Shown one piece after another: positions 26,828-34,578 of a stretch of DNA of 50,538 nucleotides. The translations under genes and the position numbers were made by a program. The stretch comes from an uncultured Pseudomonadota bacterium (GTDB lineage Bacteria; Pseudomonadota; Gammaproteobacteria; Steroidobacterales; Steroidobacteraceae). The notes under the pieces are model-generated. The model ran no database searches, was not told the DNA's origin, and saw only the letters and a program-made list of their open reading frames with translations. The DNA lies in assembly GCA_902826225.1 (NCBI GenBank), contig CADEED010000008.1, forward strand, positions 9,241-59,778. The letters run 5' to 3'. Each line of letters opens with the position of its first letter. The first letter of the stretch is position 1.

Positions 26828-28603
26828 ATGTTTCGGAGCCTCCTGATCGCATCACTGATGCTCGCCTCCGGCGCCGCGTTCGCGGCGGACGACCGCGCCG
26901 CCCAGCTCGGCAAGCTGTACGGCGAGTTCTGGGAAGAAAACCTCAAGCTGAATCCGGTCACCGCCACCTTCGCGGGCGACCCCCGCTACAACGATCTGCT
27001 GCCGAACGATCTCGCCCCCGAGAACGAAGCCAGGGAGCGCGCGTTCCACCAGCGCTATCTGGATCGCGCACGCGCCATCGGCGACTCGGGACTCACGGGC
27101 AAGGACAAGCTGTCGTACGAGATCTTCACGCTGAATCGCGAATCCGCGCTCGAGGACTACAAGTTCCCGAATCGCCTGGTGCCGATCAACCAGTTCTACA
27201 ACATCGCCAACTCGTTCGCGCAACTGGGCTCGGGCACGAGCGCGCAGCCCTTCGTGACCGTGAAGGACTACGACGACTGGCTCAAGCGGGCCTCGCTGTT
27301 CCCGGCGTTGCTCGACCAGGCCATCGTGAACATGCGCGAGGGAATCAAGGCGAACATCGTCGAACCGCGCGTGCTCATGGAGAAGGTGCTGCCGCAGCTC
27401 GACGCCAATATCGTCGACGACCCGACCAAGAGCATTTTCTGGGGCCCGGCGGCCAAGCTGCCGGCGGAGTTCTCCGCGGCCGACAAGCAGCGGCTGACGG
27501 ACGCGTTCACCGCGCTCATCAACACGAAGCTCACGCCGGCCTACCGCCGGCTGCGCGCATTCATCGCCGATGAATATCTGCCGAAGACGCGCGACACGTT
27601 CGGGCGCGGCGCCATTCCGAACGGCGCGGCCTGGTACGAACACAACGTGCGCGACAACACGTTGCGCTCGATGACGCCCGCCAAGGTGCACCAGATCGGT
27701 CTCGACGAGGTTGCGCGCCTGCAGCAGGCGATGCGCGAAGTCGCGAAGGAGCTGAACTACCCGAAGCCCGTGAAGTCGCTCGCGGAGCTCAAGGGCTTCT
27801 TCGAATGGATGAAGGCGCGCGAGGACATGGTATTCGCCTCGCGCGAGGACCTGCTCAAGGCGTACCAGGCGTTCGGCGCGAACGTCGCGCCGCTGTTGCC
27901 GACGTACTTCAACCTGCGCCCGAAAGCCGACTACAAAGTGCGCCTCGTCGAGCCGTTCCGCGAGGCGTCCGCATCGAGCGGCCAGTACCAGGGTCCGTCG
28001 CTCGATGGCTCGCGCGCCGGCATCTTCTTCGTCAACGCGTACGACCTGAAGGCGCGGCCGAAGTCCGCCGTCGCCGCGCTGTCGCTGCACGAGGCGGCGC
28101 CGGGGCACCACTTCCAGATCTCGCTGCAGCGCGAGCTCAAGGACCTGCCGATGTTCCGCCGCTTCTCGCGCGACACGGCGTACATGGAGGGATGGGGCCT
28201 GTACGCCGAGTGGTTGGGCTACGAGATGGGCATGTACAAGGATCCCGTGCAGCGCTTCGGCGCGATCGACGCCGAGCTGTGGCGCGCGATCCGGCTCGTC
28301 ACCGACAGCGGCATCCACTTCAAGGGATGGACTCGCCAGCAGACGCTCGACTACATGTTCGCGAACTCGCCGGCGGAGGAGACGCGCGCGGTGTCCGAAG
28401 CCGAACGCTTCGCGGCGATCCCGGGGCAGGCGCTCGCGTACAAGATCGGCCAGCTCAAGATCATCGAGCTGCGGCATCGCGCGGAAAAGGCGCTGGGCAA
28501 GAAGTTCGACGTGCGCGCCTATCACGACGAGGTGCTCAAGGACGGCGCGATCCCGCTCGAAGTGCTCGAGGCGAAGATCGACCGCTGGATCGCCGTGCAG
28601 TAA
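26828..28603 (+). CDS. Secreted DUF885-family zinc peptidase-like protein
   Basis: 591 residues with a signal peptide cleaved near GAAFAAD (MFRSLLIASLMLASGAAFA). The C-terminal half holds the DUF885 zinc site HEAAPGHHFQ, about residue 420, and the glutamate motif YMEGWGLYAEWLG about 30 residues later, as in M32-like carboxypeptidases. These proteins are thought to be periplasmic peptidases, though substrates are mostly unknown. GAGG lies 9 nt before the ATG. The TAA stop lies within the start of hairpin repeat B. Confidence 0.9.
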   Translation: MFRSLLIASLMLASGAAFAADDRAAQLGKLYGEFWEENLKLNPVTATFAGDPRYNDLLPNDLAPENEARERAFHQRYLDRARAIGDSGLTGKDKLSYEIFTLNRESALEDYKFPNRLVPINQFYNIANSFAQLGSGTSAQPFVTVKDYDDWLKRASLFPALLDQAIVNMREGIKANIVEPRVLMEKVLPQLDANIVDDPTKSIFWGPAAKLPAEFSAADKQRLTDAFTALINTKLTPAYRRLRAFIADEYLPKTRDTFGRGAIPNGAAWYEHNVRDNTLRSMTPAKVHQIGLDEVARLQQAMREVAKELNYPKPVKSLAELKGFFEWMKAREDMVFASREDLLKAYQAFGANVAPLLPTYFNLRPKADYKVRLVEPFREASASSGQYQGPSLDGSRAGIFFVNAYDLKARPKSAVAALSLHEAAPGHHFQISLQRELKDLPMFRRFSRDTAYMEGWGLYAEWLGYEMGMYKDPVQRFGAIDAELWRAIRLVTDSGIHFKGWTRQQTLDYMFANSPAEETRAVSEAERFAAIPGQALAYKIGQLKIIELRHRAEKALGKKFDVRAYHDEVLKDGAIPLEVLEAKIDRWIAVQ

Positions 28604-28938
28604 TGGGGACATTCCTCGTTTCCGAGCAAACGGGGGACAGGGCTGGCGGTTGTTCCCGGGGCGTAGGCCTCGATTCCGATCTTTCTGAAGCGCTCAGAGA
28701 GATCGCGCTTCGAGAATTTCCCAGGAAGGAAATTCTCGGCGTTCGCTCGTCGTCGCTACGCGGCTTTCAGCAACTTAAGGGGCGCACCTGACGAGGCACC
28801 ACCACGCCGCGTGGCCGCTCCTCCTCGCCGATCTCTATTCGCGCTTCAGAAAGATCGGAATCGAGGCCTACGCTTCGACGCTTTCAGCCAGCCCTGTCCC
28901 CCGTTTGCTCGGAAACGAGGAATGTCCCCATTACTGCA
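28596..28938. repeat. Long-hairpin repeat element, copy B
   Basis: Arms 28596-28647 and 28887-28938 are perfect inverted repeats of 52 bp (core ATGGGGACATTCCTCGTTTC). Middle arms 28661-28693 and 28841-28873 are a perfect 33-bp pair, and 28711-28738 forms an 11-bp hairpin in the loop. The arms include the TAA stops of both flanking convergent genes. It shares termini and two 16-nt core segments with copy A. It has no coding capacity I can support. Confidence 0.9.
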
Positions 28939-30178
28939 AGAGTGCCTGGTAGATAGCGGCGCGGAACTTGTCAGTGAAGTCGGTGGTGTTCGGCATCAGC
29001 TGGATCATCGTCACCGTCACCAGGCGCTCTTTCGGGTCCACTCGGTAGAAGGTGCCGTAGGCGCCGCCCCAGCCCCAGGACCCCACGGAGTCCATGCCCG
29101 AGACGCCATACTTGTCGTGCGTTTCGAAGCCGTAGCCGAATCCGAGGCCGCGCGGCGTCTTGAGCCCGTCGGGAATCTGGGTCGTGGTCATCAGCTGCAC
29201 CGCGTGCGGCGACAGGATTCGCGCATTGCCCAGCGCGCCGCCGTTGCGCAGCGCTTCGAGAAACGTCGCGTAGTCGCGCGCCGTGGACACGAGCCCGGCG
29301 CCGCCGCTGAATGCCTTGCGCGGGCCGTCGACGTAGGCGCCCTGGCCCTTGGCGCCGTCGTCCATGCGTACCGCCTTTCCGTCGGGCCCGCTGCCGTACA
29401 CCGCGGCGAGGCGGCCCACCTTGTCCTTCGGCAGGAAGAAGTGCGTGTCCTTCATGCCGAGCGGACCGGTGATGCGTGAACGGATGAACTCGTCGAGCGA
29501 CACGCCCGACGCCCTTTCGACGATGCAGCCGAGGACGTCGGTCGCGTAGCCGTAGACGTACTCCTCGCCAGGCTGCGCTTTCATCGGCAAGGCTCCGAGG
29601 CGCTCCATCGGTGCGCAGATCGGCTCATCCTTGTCCGCGAAGTACCAGCCGGCGCCGGCGGCGAGGCCGAGTCCCTTGGGCGAGTAGAGCGCGTTCTCCT
29701 CCGGGCTCTGGCCGTACGAGATGCCCGCGGTGTGCGTCAGCAGATCGCGGATCGTGATGGGCCGCCTGGCGGCGACGGGGTTGCTCACGCCGACCGTGGT
29801 CTTCGCAAAGGTCGGGATCCATTTGCCCGCCGTGTCGTTCACGGTGAGTTTGCCTTCTTCCATGAGCTGGAGAATCGCGACGCTGGTCAGCGCCTTCGTC
29901 TGCGAGGCGATACGGAACTCGGTGTCCAGCGTCATCTTCACGCCGGCTTCCTTGTCGCGCCAGCCGACTGCGCGCTCGTACACCGGCTTGCCGTCGCGCA
30001 GCACGAGCGCCACGACGCCGGCGACCCGGCCGTCGTTCACGTACTCTTCGAGGACGGCGTCGACGCGCGCGAGACGCTCGACGGAGAACCCGTTCTTGAG
30101 CGTATCCGCGCTCGAGACCGGCGCAATGGCAAACGACAGGACTGCCGCGATCGACGCGGCCGCAATCTTCTTCCGCAT
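28931..30178 (-). CDS. Secreted serine hydrolase (beta-lactamase/EstB-like family)
   Basis: 415 residues with a signal peptide (MRKKIAAASIAAVLSFAIAP). The class C beta-lactamase fold is shown by the S-x-x-K motif in IASQTKALTS (about residue 92), the YGYATD tyrosine motif and the C-terminal GWGGAYGTF replacing KTG. Such proteins are usually esterases or D-amino-acid peptidases, and an antibiotic role is not implied. The ATG at 30178 has GGGGGG 7 nt upstream, but that sequence lies in the 3' arm of a strong hairpin. The TAA stop lies in hairpin repeat B. Confidence 0.9.
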   Translation of the reverse strand: MRKKIAAASIAAVLSFAIAPVSSADTLKNGFSVERLARVDAVLEEYVNDGRVAGVVALVLRDGKPVYERAVGWRDKEAGVKMTLDTEFRIASQTKALTSVAILQLMEEGKLTVNDTAGKWIPTFAKTTVGVSNPVAARRPITIRDLLTHTAGISYGQSPEENALYSPKGLGLAAGAGWYFADKDEPICAPMERLGALPMKAQPGEEYVYGYATDVLGCIVERASGVSLDEFIRSRITGPLGMKDTHFFLPKDKVGRLAAVYGSGPDGKAVRMDDGAKGQGAYVDGPRKAFSGGAGLVSTARDYATFLEALRNGGALGNARILSPHAVQLMTTTQIPDGLKTPRGLGFGYGFETHDKYGVSGMDSVGSWGWGGAYGTFYRVDPKERLVTVTMIQLMPNTTDFTDKFRAAIYQALLQ

Positions 30179-30185
30179 TTGGTGT

Positions 30186-30218
30186 CCCCCCGGGGCCGGT
30201 GTCACCGGCATCCGGGGG
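30186..30218 (-). promoter_or_regulatory. Hairpin covering the ribosome-binding site of the serine hydrolase
   Basis: On the minus strand CCCCCGG pairs with CCGGGGG and, inside, GCCGG pairs with CCGGC around a TGACA loop. The GGGGGG that would bind 16S rRNA lies in the 3' arm, 7 nt from the ATG. It could mask initiation, or end transcripts from the upstream arabinofuranosidase gene, though no T-run follows. Confidence 0.55.
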
Positions 30219-30250
30219 AGACTAGCGGCATTCCCGATCCCGGGACAGTC

Positions 30251-31804
30251 TCACTCGAGGATCGCGACCACCACCGACTTCGACGGCAATGAGAACGTCC
30301 ACGCGTCGCCGCTGCGTTTGGCGCCCGTGAATGCAGCCGGTTTGACCGCGTCGGGTTTCTCGAAGGTGTTGTGCGCGTTCATTGCGGGCGTCGTGAGTAC
30401 GCGCGCGCTGACCTTGCCGGCCTTCGCGCCCGGAATCGCCGTGCGCACCGTGGCGCCGGCATTCGGATGGGTGTTCACCAGCGCGACGACGATCTTGCCG
30501 TCCTTGGTGCGCGCGGCCGATACGCTGACGGAGGGAATCGAGACGTCGCCGAGCGTGTACGGCGGCGCGTCGATCTCGGCCGGCAGGAACGTCGCCCCCT
30601 GGAAAGGCCTGTACATCTCGAACACGTGGTACGTCGGGGTCAGGAGCATCTTCTCCTTGTCCGTGAGGATCATCGCCTGCAGCACGTTGATCATCTGCGC
30701 GATGTTGGTCATCTTCACGCGCTCGGCGTGCGCATGGAACACGTTGAGGTTGAGGCCGGCGAGCACCGCATCGCGCAGCGTATTCTGCTGGAACAGGAAG
30801 CCGGGGTTGGTGCCCGGTTCGACGTCATACCAGGAGCCCCATTCGTCGACGTACAGCCCGACCTTCTTCTGCGGGTCGTGCTTGTCCATGATCGCGGAGT
30901 GTTTCGTGATCATCTCGTCGATCTTGAGCGTTTCCTTGAAGGTGACGATCCAGTCCGCCTCGGTGAACGACAGCGCCGGGCCTTTCTTCGGCTTCTGGAA
31001 GCTGCCAGAGGGCAGGGTGTAGTAGTGCAGTGAATACGCGCCCATCTGCTTCACGGCGTTCTTCATCAACACTTCGGTCCACTCGTAGCCGTCACCGTAG
31101 GGACCGCTCGCGACTTCGACCGGACGGTTGTCGCGCGGGGTCTTGATGTTCAGCGCGTATTTCTTGTACTCGTCCGAGTAGTACTGCGCGTTCATGTCGC
31201 CGCCGCAGCCCCAGGGCTCGTTGCCGACGCCGACGTAGTCGAGCTTCCAGGGCTGGTCGCGGCCGTTGGCGCGCCGCTCCTTCGCGAGCGTCGATTCGGA
31301 TGGCGAGGTGATGTACTCGATCCAGTCCGACATCTCCTGCACGGTGCCGGAGCCCACGTTCACCGCGAGGTAGGTCTTCGCGTTCAGCATCTCCGCGAGC
31401 TCGAAGAACTCGTGCGTACCGAACTCGTTGGGCTCGATCACACCGCCCCAGTACGTGTTCACGCGGTGCGGACGTTTGGAACGGTCGCCGATTCCATCGC
31501 GCCAGTGATACTCGTCGGCGAAGCAGCCGCCGGGCCAGCGCAGCACGGGGACGCCCAGCTTCTTGAGCGCGGCGAGCGTGTCGTTGCGGAAGCCGCGCGT
31601 ATTGGGGATGGACGATCCTTCGCCGACCCAGATGCCTTCGTAGACATTGCGGCCGAGATGCTCCATGAATTGGCCGTAGATTTCCGGCGCGATCGTGGGG
31701 CCCGGAGTGTCGGCGCGGATCGTGAGCTTGACGTCGGCATCCGCGGCAGACGCGATGCCCGTGAAGGCGAGCGCGAGCGTCACCAATAAAAAGTTCTTCG
31801 ACAT
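30251..31804 (-). CDS. Secreted GH51 alpha-L-arabinofuranosidase
   Basis: 517 residues with a signal peptide (MSKNFLLVTLALAFTGIASA). GH51 features are IAPEIYGQFMEHLGRNVYEGIW, LRWPGGCFADEYHWRDGIG, acid/base Glu in YVGVGNEPWGCGG and nucleophile Glu in LYVDEWGSWYDVEPG. It removes arabinose side chains from arabinan or arabinoxylan. AGGGGA lies 5 nt before the ATG. Together with the GH27 enzyme it suggests use of plant cell-wall sugars. The serine hydrolase follows 72 bp downstream on the same strand. Confidence 0.94.
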   Translation of the reverse strand: MSKNFLLVTLALAFTGIASAADADVKLTIRADTPGPTIAPEIYGQFMEHLGRNVYEGIWVGEGSSIPNTRGFRNDTLAALKKLGVPVLRWPGGCFADEYHWRDGIGDRSKRPHRVNTYWGGVIEPNEFGTHEFFELAEMLNAKTYLAVNVGSGTVQEMSDWIEYITSPSESTLAKERRANGRDQPWKLDYVGVGNEPWGCGGDMNAQYYSDEYKKYALNIKTPRDNRPVEVASGPYGDGYEWTEVLMKNAVKQMGAYSLHYYTLPSGSFQKPKKGPALSFTEADWIVTFKETLKIDEMITKHSAIMDKHDPQKKVGLYVDEWGSWYDVEPGTNPGFLFQQNTLRDAVLAGLNLNVFHAHAERVKMTNIAQMINVLQAMILTDKEKMLLTPTYHVFEMYRPFQGATFLPAEIDAPPYTLGDVSIPSVSVSAARTKDGKIVVALVNTHPNAGATVRTAIPGAKAGKVSARVLTTPAMNAHNTFEKPDAVKPAAFTGAKRSGDAWTFSLPSKSVVVAILE

Positions 31805-31860
31805 GTGTTCCCCTCGTGCCGGATCCGGCGAAGGGTTGTGAGACTAGCGAAACGCGCGCG

Positions 31861-32082
31861 CTAAAGCAGCCACAGATTCACGCGCGACTTGTATCTCTCC
31901 CACTCGTCGCCGTGCGTGCGCGCGAGAAACGGCTCTTCGTGCAGTCGCACGCGAAAATGGAATGCAGCGATCACAAAACACGTATGAATCGCGAACATGC
32001 GGGAAAGCGTCGATGTGCTCCAGCCGACGAGCATGAGCGCGACGGCGATGTACATCGGGTCGCGGCTGGTTCGATCAATATC
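31861..32082 (-). pseudogene. 3' remnant of an isoprenylcysteine methyltransferase-family gene
   Basis: The frame reads directly on after the GST stop codon as DIDRTSRDPMYIAVALMLVGW and ends in FLARTHGDEWERYKSRVNLWLL. This is the C-terminal third of ICMT/PEMT-type membrane methyltransferases: the SRDPMY motif, two helices, then EEPFLARTHGDEWERY. The N-terminal two thirds are absent; the preceding in-frame sequence is the GST. A deletion or recombination next to the GST gene best explains it. A 64-residue start at 32055 exists but would not make a working enzyme. Confidence 0.7.
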
Positions 32083-32754
32083 TCAAGTGGCGCGCAGGTC
32101 CGCGGTCCACAGGCCGGCCGCGCGCGCCTCGACTTCGTGCGGCTCGTCGCGCCAGGTCTCGGCGAGGGCTGCGGTGTACCACTCCTTCATCGACGGCAGC
32201 GCGAGCAGCAGGTTCACGTAGCGGTGCGCGGCCGCCGAGAGCGGCGGATCGTACGTCTGGATGCGAAAGGCGACCGGCGCGTAGAACGCGTCCGCCGCGC
32301 AGAAGCGCGGACCCGTGAGGAACGGCCCGCCGAATTTGGAGAGGCCCTCGGCCCACAGCGTTTCGAGACGCTTCAGATCGGCGGCGAGGGCGGCGTCGAC
32401 CGTGGCGAGACTCACACGAATCCCGCAGTTCATCGCGCAGGCATTGCGCAGCGCTCCAAAGCCCGAGTGCATCTCGGCGGCCGCGGATCTCGCCCAGGCG
32501 CGCGGCGCCGCTTCTGCGGGCCACACGCCCGCGTGGCGTTCACCCACGTACTCGGTGATCGACAACGAATCCCATACGGTGATCGCGCCATCGACGAGGC
32601 AGGGCACCTTGCCGGTGGGCGAGAACGTCTCGTATGCGCCGCCACCGAAGGGAACGACCTTCTCGCGGAACGGGACAGCGAGCTCGCGCATCAGGATCCA
32701 TGGCCGCAGCGACCAGGAGGAGTAGTTCTTGTTGCCGACGTAGAGGTCGTACAC
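32083..32754 (-). CDS. Glutathione S-transferase family protein
   Basis: 223 residues. The N-terminal thioredoxin-like domain starts MYDLYVGNKNYSSWSLRPWILM with the catalytic Ser in NYSSWS and the cis-proline region GKVPCLVDG followed by WDSLSITEYV. A helical C-terminal domain follows. The NKNYSSWSLRPW start marks a proteobacterial subgroup related to YfcF. Its role is unknown beyond probable glutathione conjugation or reduction. It begins 2 nt after the GNAT stop, at the end of the exporter/two-component unit. Confidence 0.9.
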   Translation of the reverse strand: MYDLYVGNKNYSSWSLRPWILMRELAVPFREKVVPFGGGAYETFSPTGKVPCLVDGAITVWDSLSITEYVGERHAGVWPAEAAPRAWARSAAAEMHSGFGALRNACAMNCGIRVSLATVDAALAADLKRLETLWAEGLSKFGGPFLTGPRFCAADAFYAPVAFRIQTYDPPLSAAAHRYVNLLLALPSMKEWYTAALAETWRDEPHEVEARAAGLWTADLRAT

Positions 32755-32756
32755 GG

Positions 32757-33215
32757 TCAGAGCATCTTGCTCACGAGCTCGTAGCCTGCGCGATCCTCGA
32801 AGCCGTGACTGCGATAGAAGCGGCGGGCCTCTTCATTGCTGCGGCCGATCTGCAGCGACACGTTCGTGCAGCCCTCGGTGCGGAACTGCTCCTCGGCGGC
32901 GCCGAGCATCTTCGCGCCGAGCCCGAGATTGCGATGCTGGGGCGCGATGTAGAACTCGTCGATCTCGGCGGTGAGTCCCTGGTGCTCGAGGCTGAATACG
33001 TAGACCGCCAGCATGTAACCCGCGGGTTCGCCGTAGACCGTCGAGATCCACGCGCGCCCGAGGCTCGCGTCGTCGAGCACGCGCCCTAGGATCTTGCGGA
33101 TGCGCCCGGCCTCGAATCCCTCGATGGCCTCGAAACGCCAGTACTGCTCGACCATCGGCAGCAGCGCGTCGATGTCGCCGGGAGTCGCAATACGGACGTG
33201 GATGGTGTCGCTCAT
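32757..33215 (-). CDS. GNAT-family N-acetyltransferase
   Basis: 152 residues with the acetyl-CoA loop HRNLGLGAKMLGAAEEQF, an R/Q-x-x-G-x-G/A variant, then NEEARRFYRSHGFED. The target is unknown. The ATG at 33215 overlaps the TGA of the histidine kinase (ATGA), so translation is coupled to it. Such placement suggests acetylation of an exported substrate or a cognate toxin, but that is speculation. Confidence 0.9.
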   Translation of the reverse strand: MSDTIHVRIATPGDIDALLPMVEQYWRFEAIEGFEAGRIRKILGRVLDDASLGRAWISTVYGEPAGYMLAVYVFSLEHQGLTAEIDEFYIAPQHRNLGLGAKMLGAAEEQFRTEGCTNVSLQIGRSNEEARRFYRSHGFEDRAGYELVSKML

Positions 33216-34564
33216 TCGGCACGCAGGGTGCCTTGGCCGGCAGCGTCCGGCAACCATAGCGTCACGATCGCGCCGCCGTCCGGCCGGTTCGCGATGCGCA
33301 GGCGGCCGCCATGCGCTTCGACGATCTCGCGGCACAGCGTGAGCCCGAGACCGGTGCCGGTCTCCTTCGTCGAATAGAACGGCACGAGCGCGTTCTCGAG
33401 AGCCGCTACCGAGAAGCCGGGCCCACGGTCGCGCACCTCGATCGCGAAGCCGCCCGCCGCCTGCGCAACCGCGAGCTCAACCGCGGCGGGGTCCGAGCCG
33501 GACTCTCGTGCGTTCTTGAGCAGGTTGATCAGCGCCTGTTCGACCTGGGCTGCATCGAAGCTGGCGCCGCGCGTCGGCAGCGGCGCGGCGATCGAGAACG
33601 CGACGACCACCCGCAGCCTCTCGATGAGCACCTCCCAGCGCACGGGTGCGGCTCGCGGGCGCGGCAGCTTGGCGAACTGCGCATAACCCTCGATGAAGCC
33701 CGCGAGGTGACGCGCGCGCTCCTCGATCGTGGAGAACACGCGGCCGAGCTGCACCGGATCGGGCGCGTTCGCGAGGATCTTCCCGGAGTGCGCGAGCGAG
33801 GAGATCGGCGCGAGGGAATTGTTCAACTCGTGCGCGATCACGCGGATCACCTTCTTCCAGGTCGCGACCTCCTGCGAGTTGATCTCGCGCGTGAGCTGCT
33901 TGAGCAGCAGCAGCCGGTGCGGCAGCGCGTTCAGCAGGAAGCGGCGCTGCGACACGTGGTAGACCTGCGGCTCCCCGCCGAGCTCGAGCGTGAACAGCGT
34001 GTCACCGCCGCGCTGGATCGCCTCACGCAGCGGGGCCGGGGCCTCGGCAAGATAGCGCGCGAAGCGCTCTCCCTCGAGTTTGCGGCCGGCCGCGAACAAC
34101 TGTCGCGCGGTCGCGTTGCTGTAGAGAATGGCGTCGGCATCGTTCGTGAGCACCAGGGCGAGCGGCGTCGTCTGGATCACGGTGTCGAGCATGAGCTCTC
34201 GCTGGTGGAGACTCTGCCGTTCGACGCGCAGGCGGTCGCCGAGCTGGTTGTAGTCGGCCACCAGCCGGCCCATCTCGTCGTTCGACGTCTGCGTGACGCT
34301 GATGGAGAAATCGCGGTCGCGCAGGCTGGAGATGCCGTCGGCGAGCGCGCGCGCGGTGCGGCTCCAGTTCGACGTGACGCGCGCGCCACTCCAGGCGATC
34401 AACGGCAGCAGCACGAGCAAGGCGTTGACGATCGCGAGCCAGCGCGGCTCGAGGTACGCGAGTGCGAGCGCGGTGACGGCGACGCCGGCGACGGCCACGC
34501 CGGCGAGCCACAGCGTGACCCGGCCGGCCATCGACCATCCGGAAACGGAAAGGGACCAGCGCAT
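33212..34564 (-). CDS. NtrY/NtrB-like sensor histidine kinase
   Basis: 450 residues. Two membrane helices (about 14-37 and 42-59) with almost no periplasmic loop, then a HAMP-like linker, a PAS-like segment (LDTVIQTTPLALVLTNDADAILYSN), the H box VIAHELNNSLAPISS with His245, and an ATPase domain with INLLKNARES, DRGPGFS and GTGLGLTLCREIVEAHGG. The short loop implies sensing within the membrane or cytoplasm, as in kinases that detect antimicrobial peptides or envelope stress. The paired regulator gene is 14 bp upstream. The ATG at 34564 was chosen because residues upstream are unrelated. Confidence 0.93.
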   Translation of the reverse strand: MRWSLSVSGWSMAGRVTLWLAGVAVAGVAVTALALAYLEPRWLAIVNALLVLLPLIAWSGARVTSNWSRTARALADGISSLRDRDFSISVTQTSNDEMGRLVADYNQLGDRLRVERQSLHQRELMLDTVIQTTPLALVLTNDADAILYSNATARQLFAAGRKLEGERFARYLAEAPAPLREAIQRGGDTLFTLELGGEPQVYHVSQRRFLLNALPHRLLLLKQLTREINSQEVATWKKVIRVIAHELNNSLAPISSLAHSGKILANAPDPVQLGRVFSTIEERARHLAGFIEGYAQFAKLPRPRAAPVRWEVLIERLRVVVAFSIAAPLPTRGASFDAAQVEQALINLLKNARESGSDPAAVELAVAQAAGGFAIEVRDRGPGFSVAALENALVPFYSTKETGTGLGLTLCREIVEAHGGRLRIANRPDGGAIVTLWLPDAAGQGTLRAE

Positions 34565-34578
34565 CGCGTGGCGGGACT

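Noticed and set aside
28931..30178. Beta-lactamase resistance gene
   Set aside because: It has the fold and SxxK motif but lacks the KTG box and other residues of true class C beta-lactamases; esterase or peptidase is more likely.
31861..32055. A functional 64-residue membrane protein
   Set aside because: It matches only the C-terminal part of ICMT-family enzymes and the in-frame sequence upstream continues the same homology to the GST stop, so a remnant is more likely.
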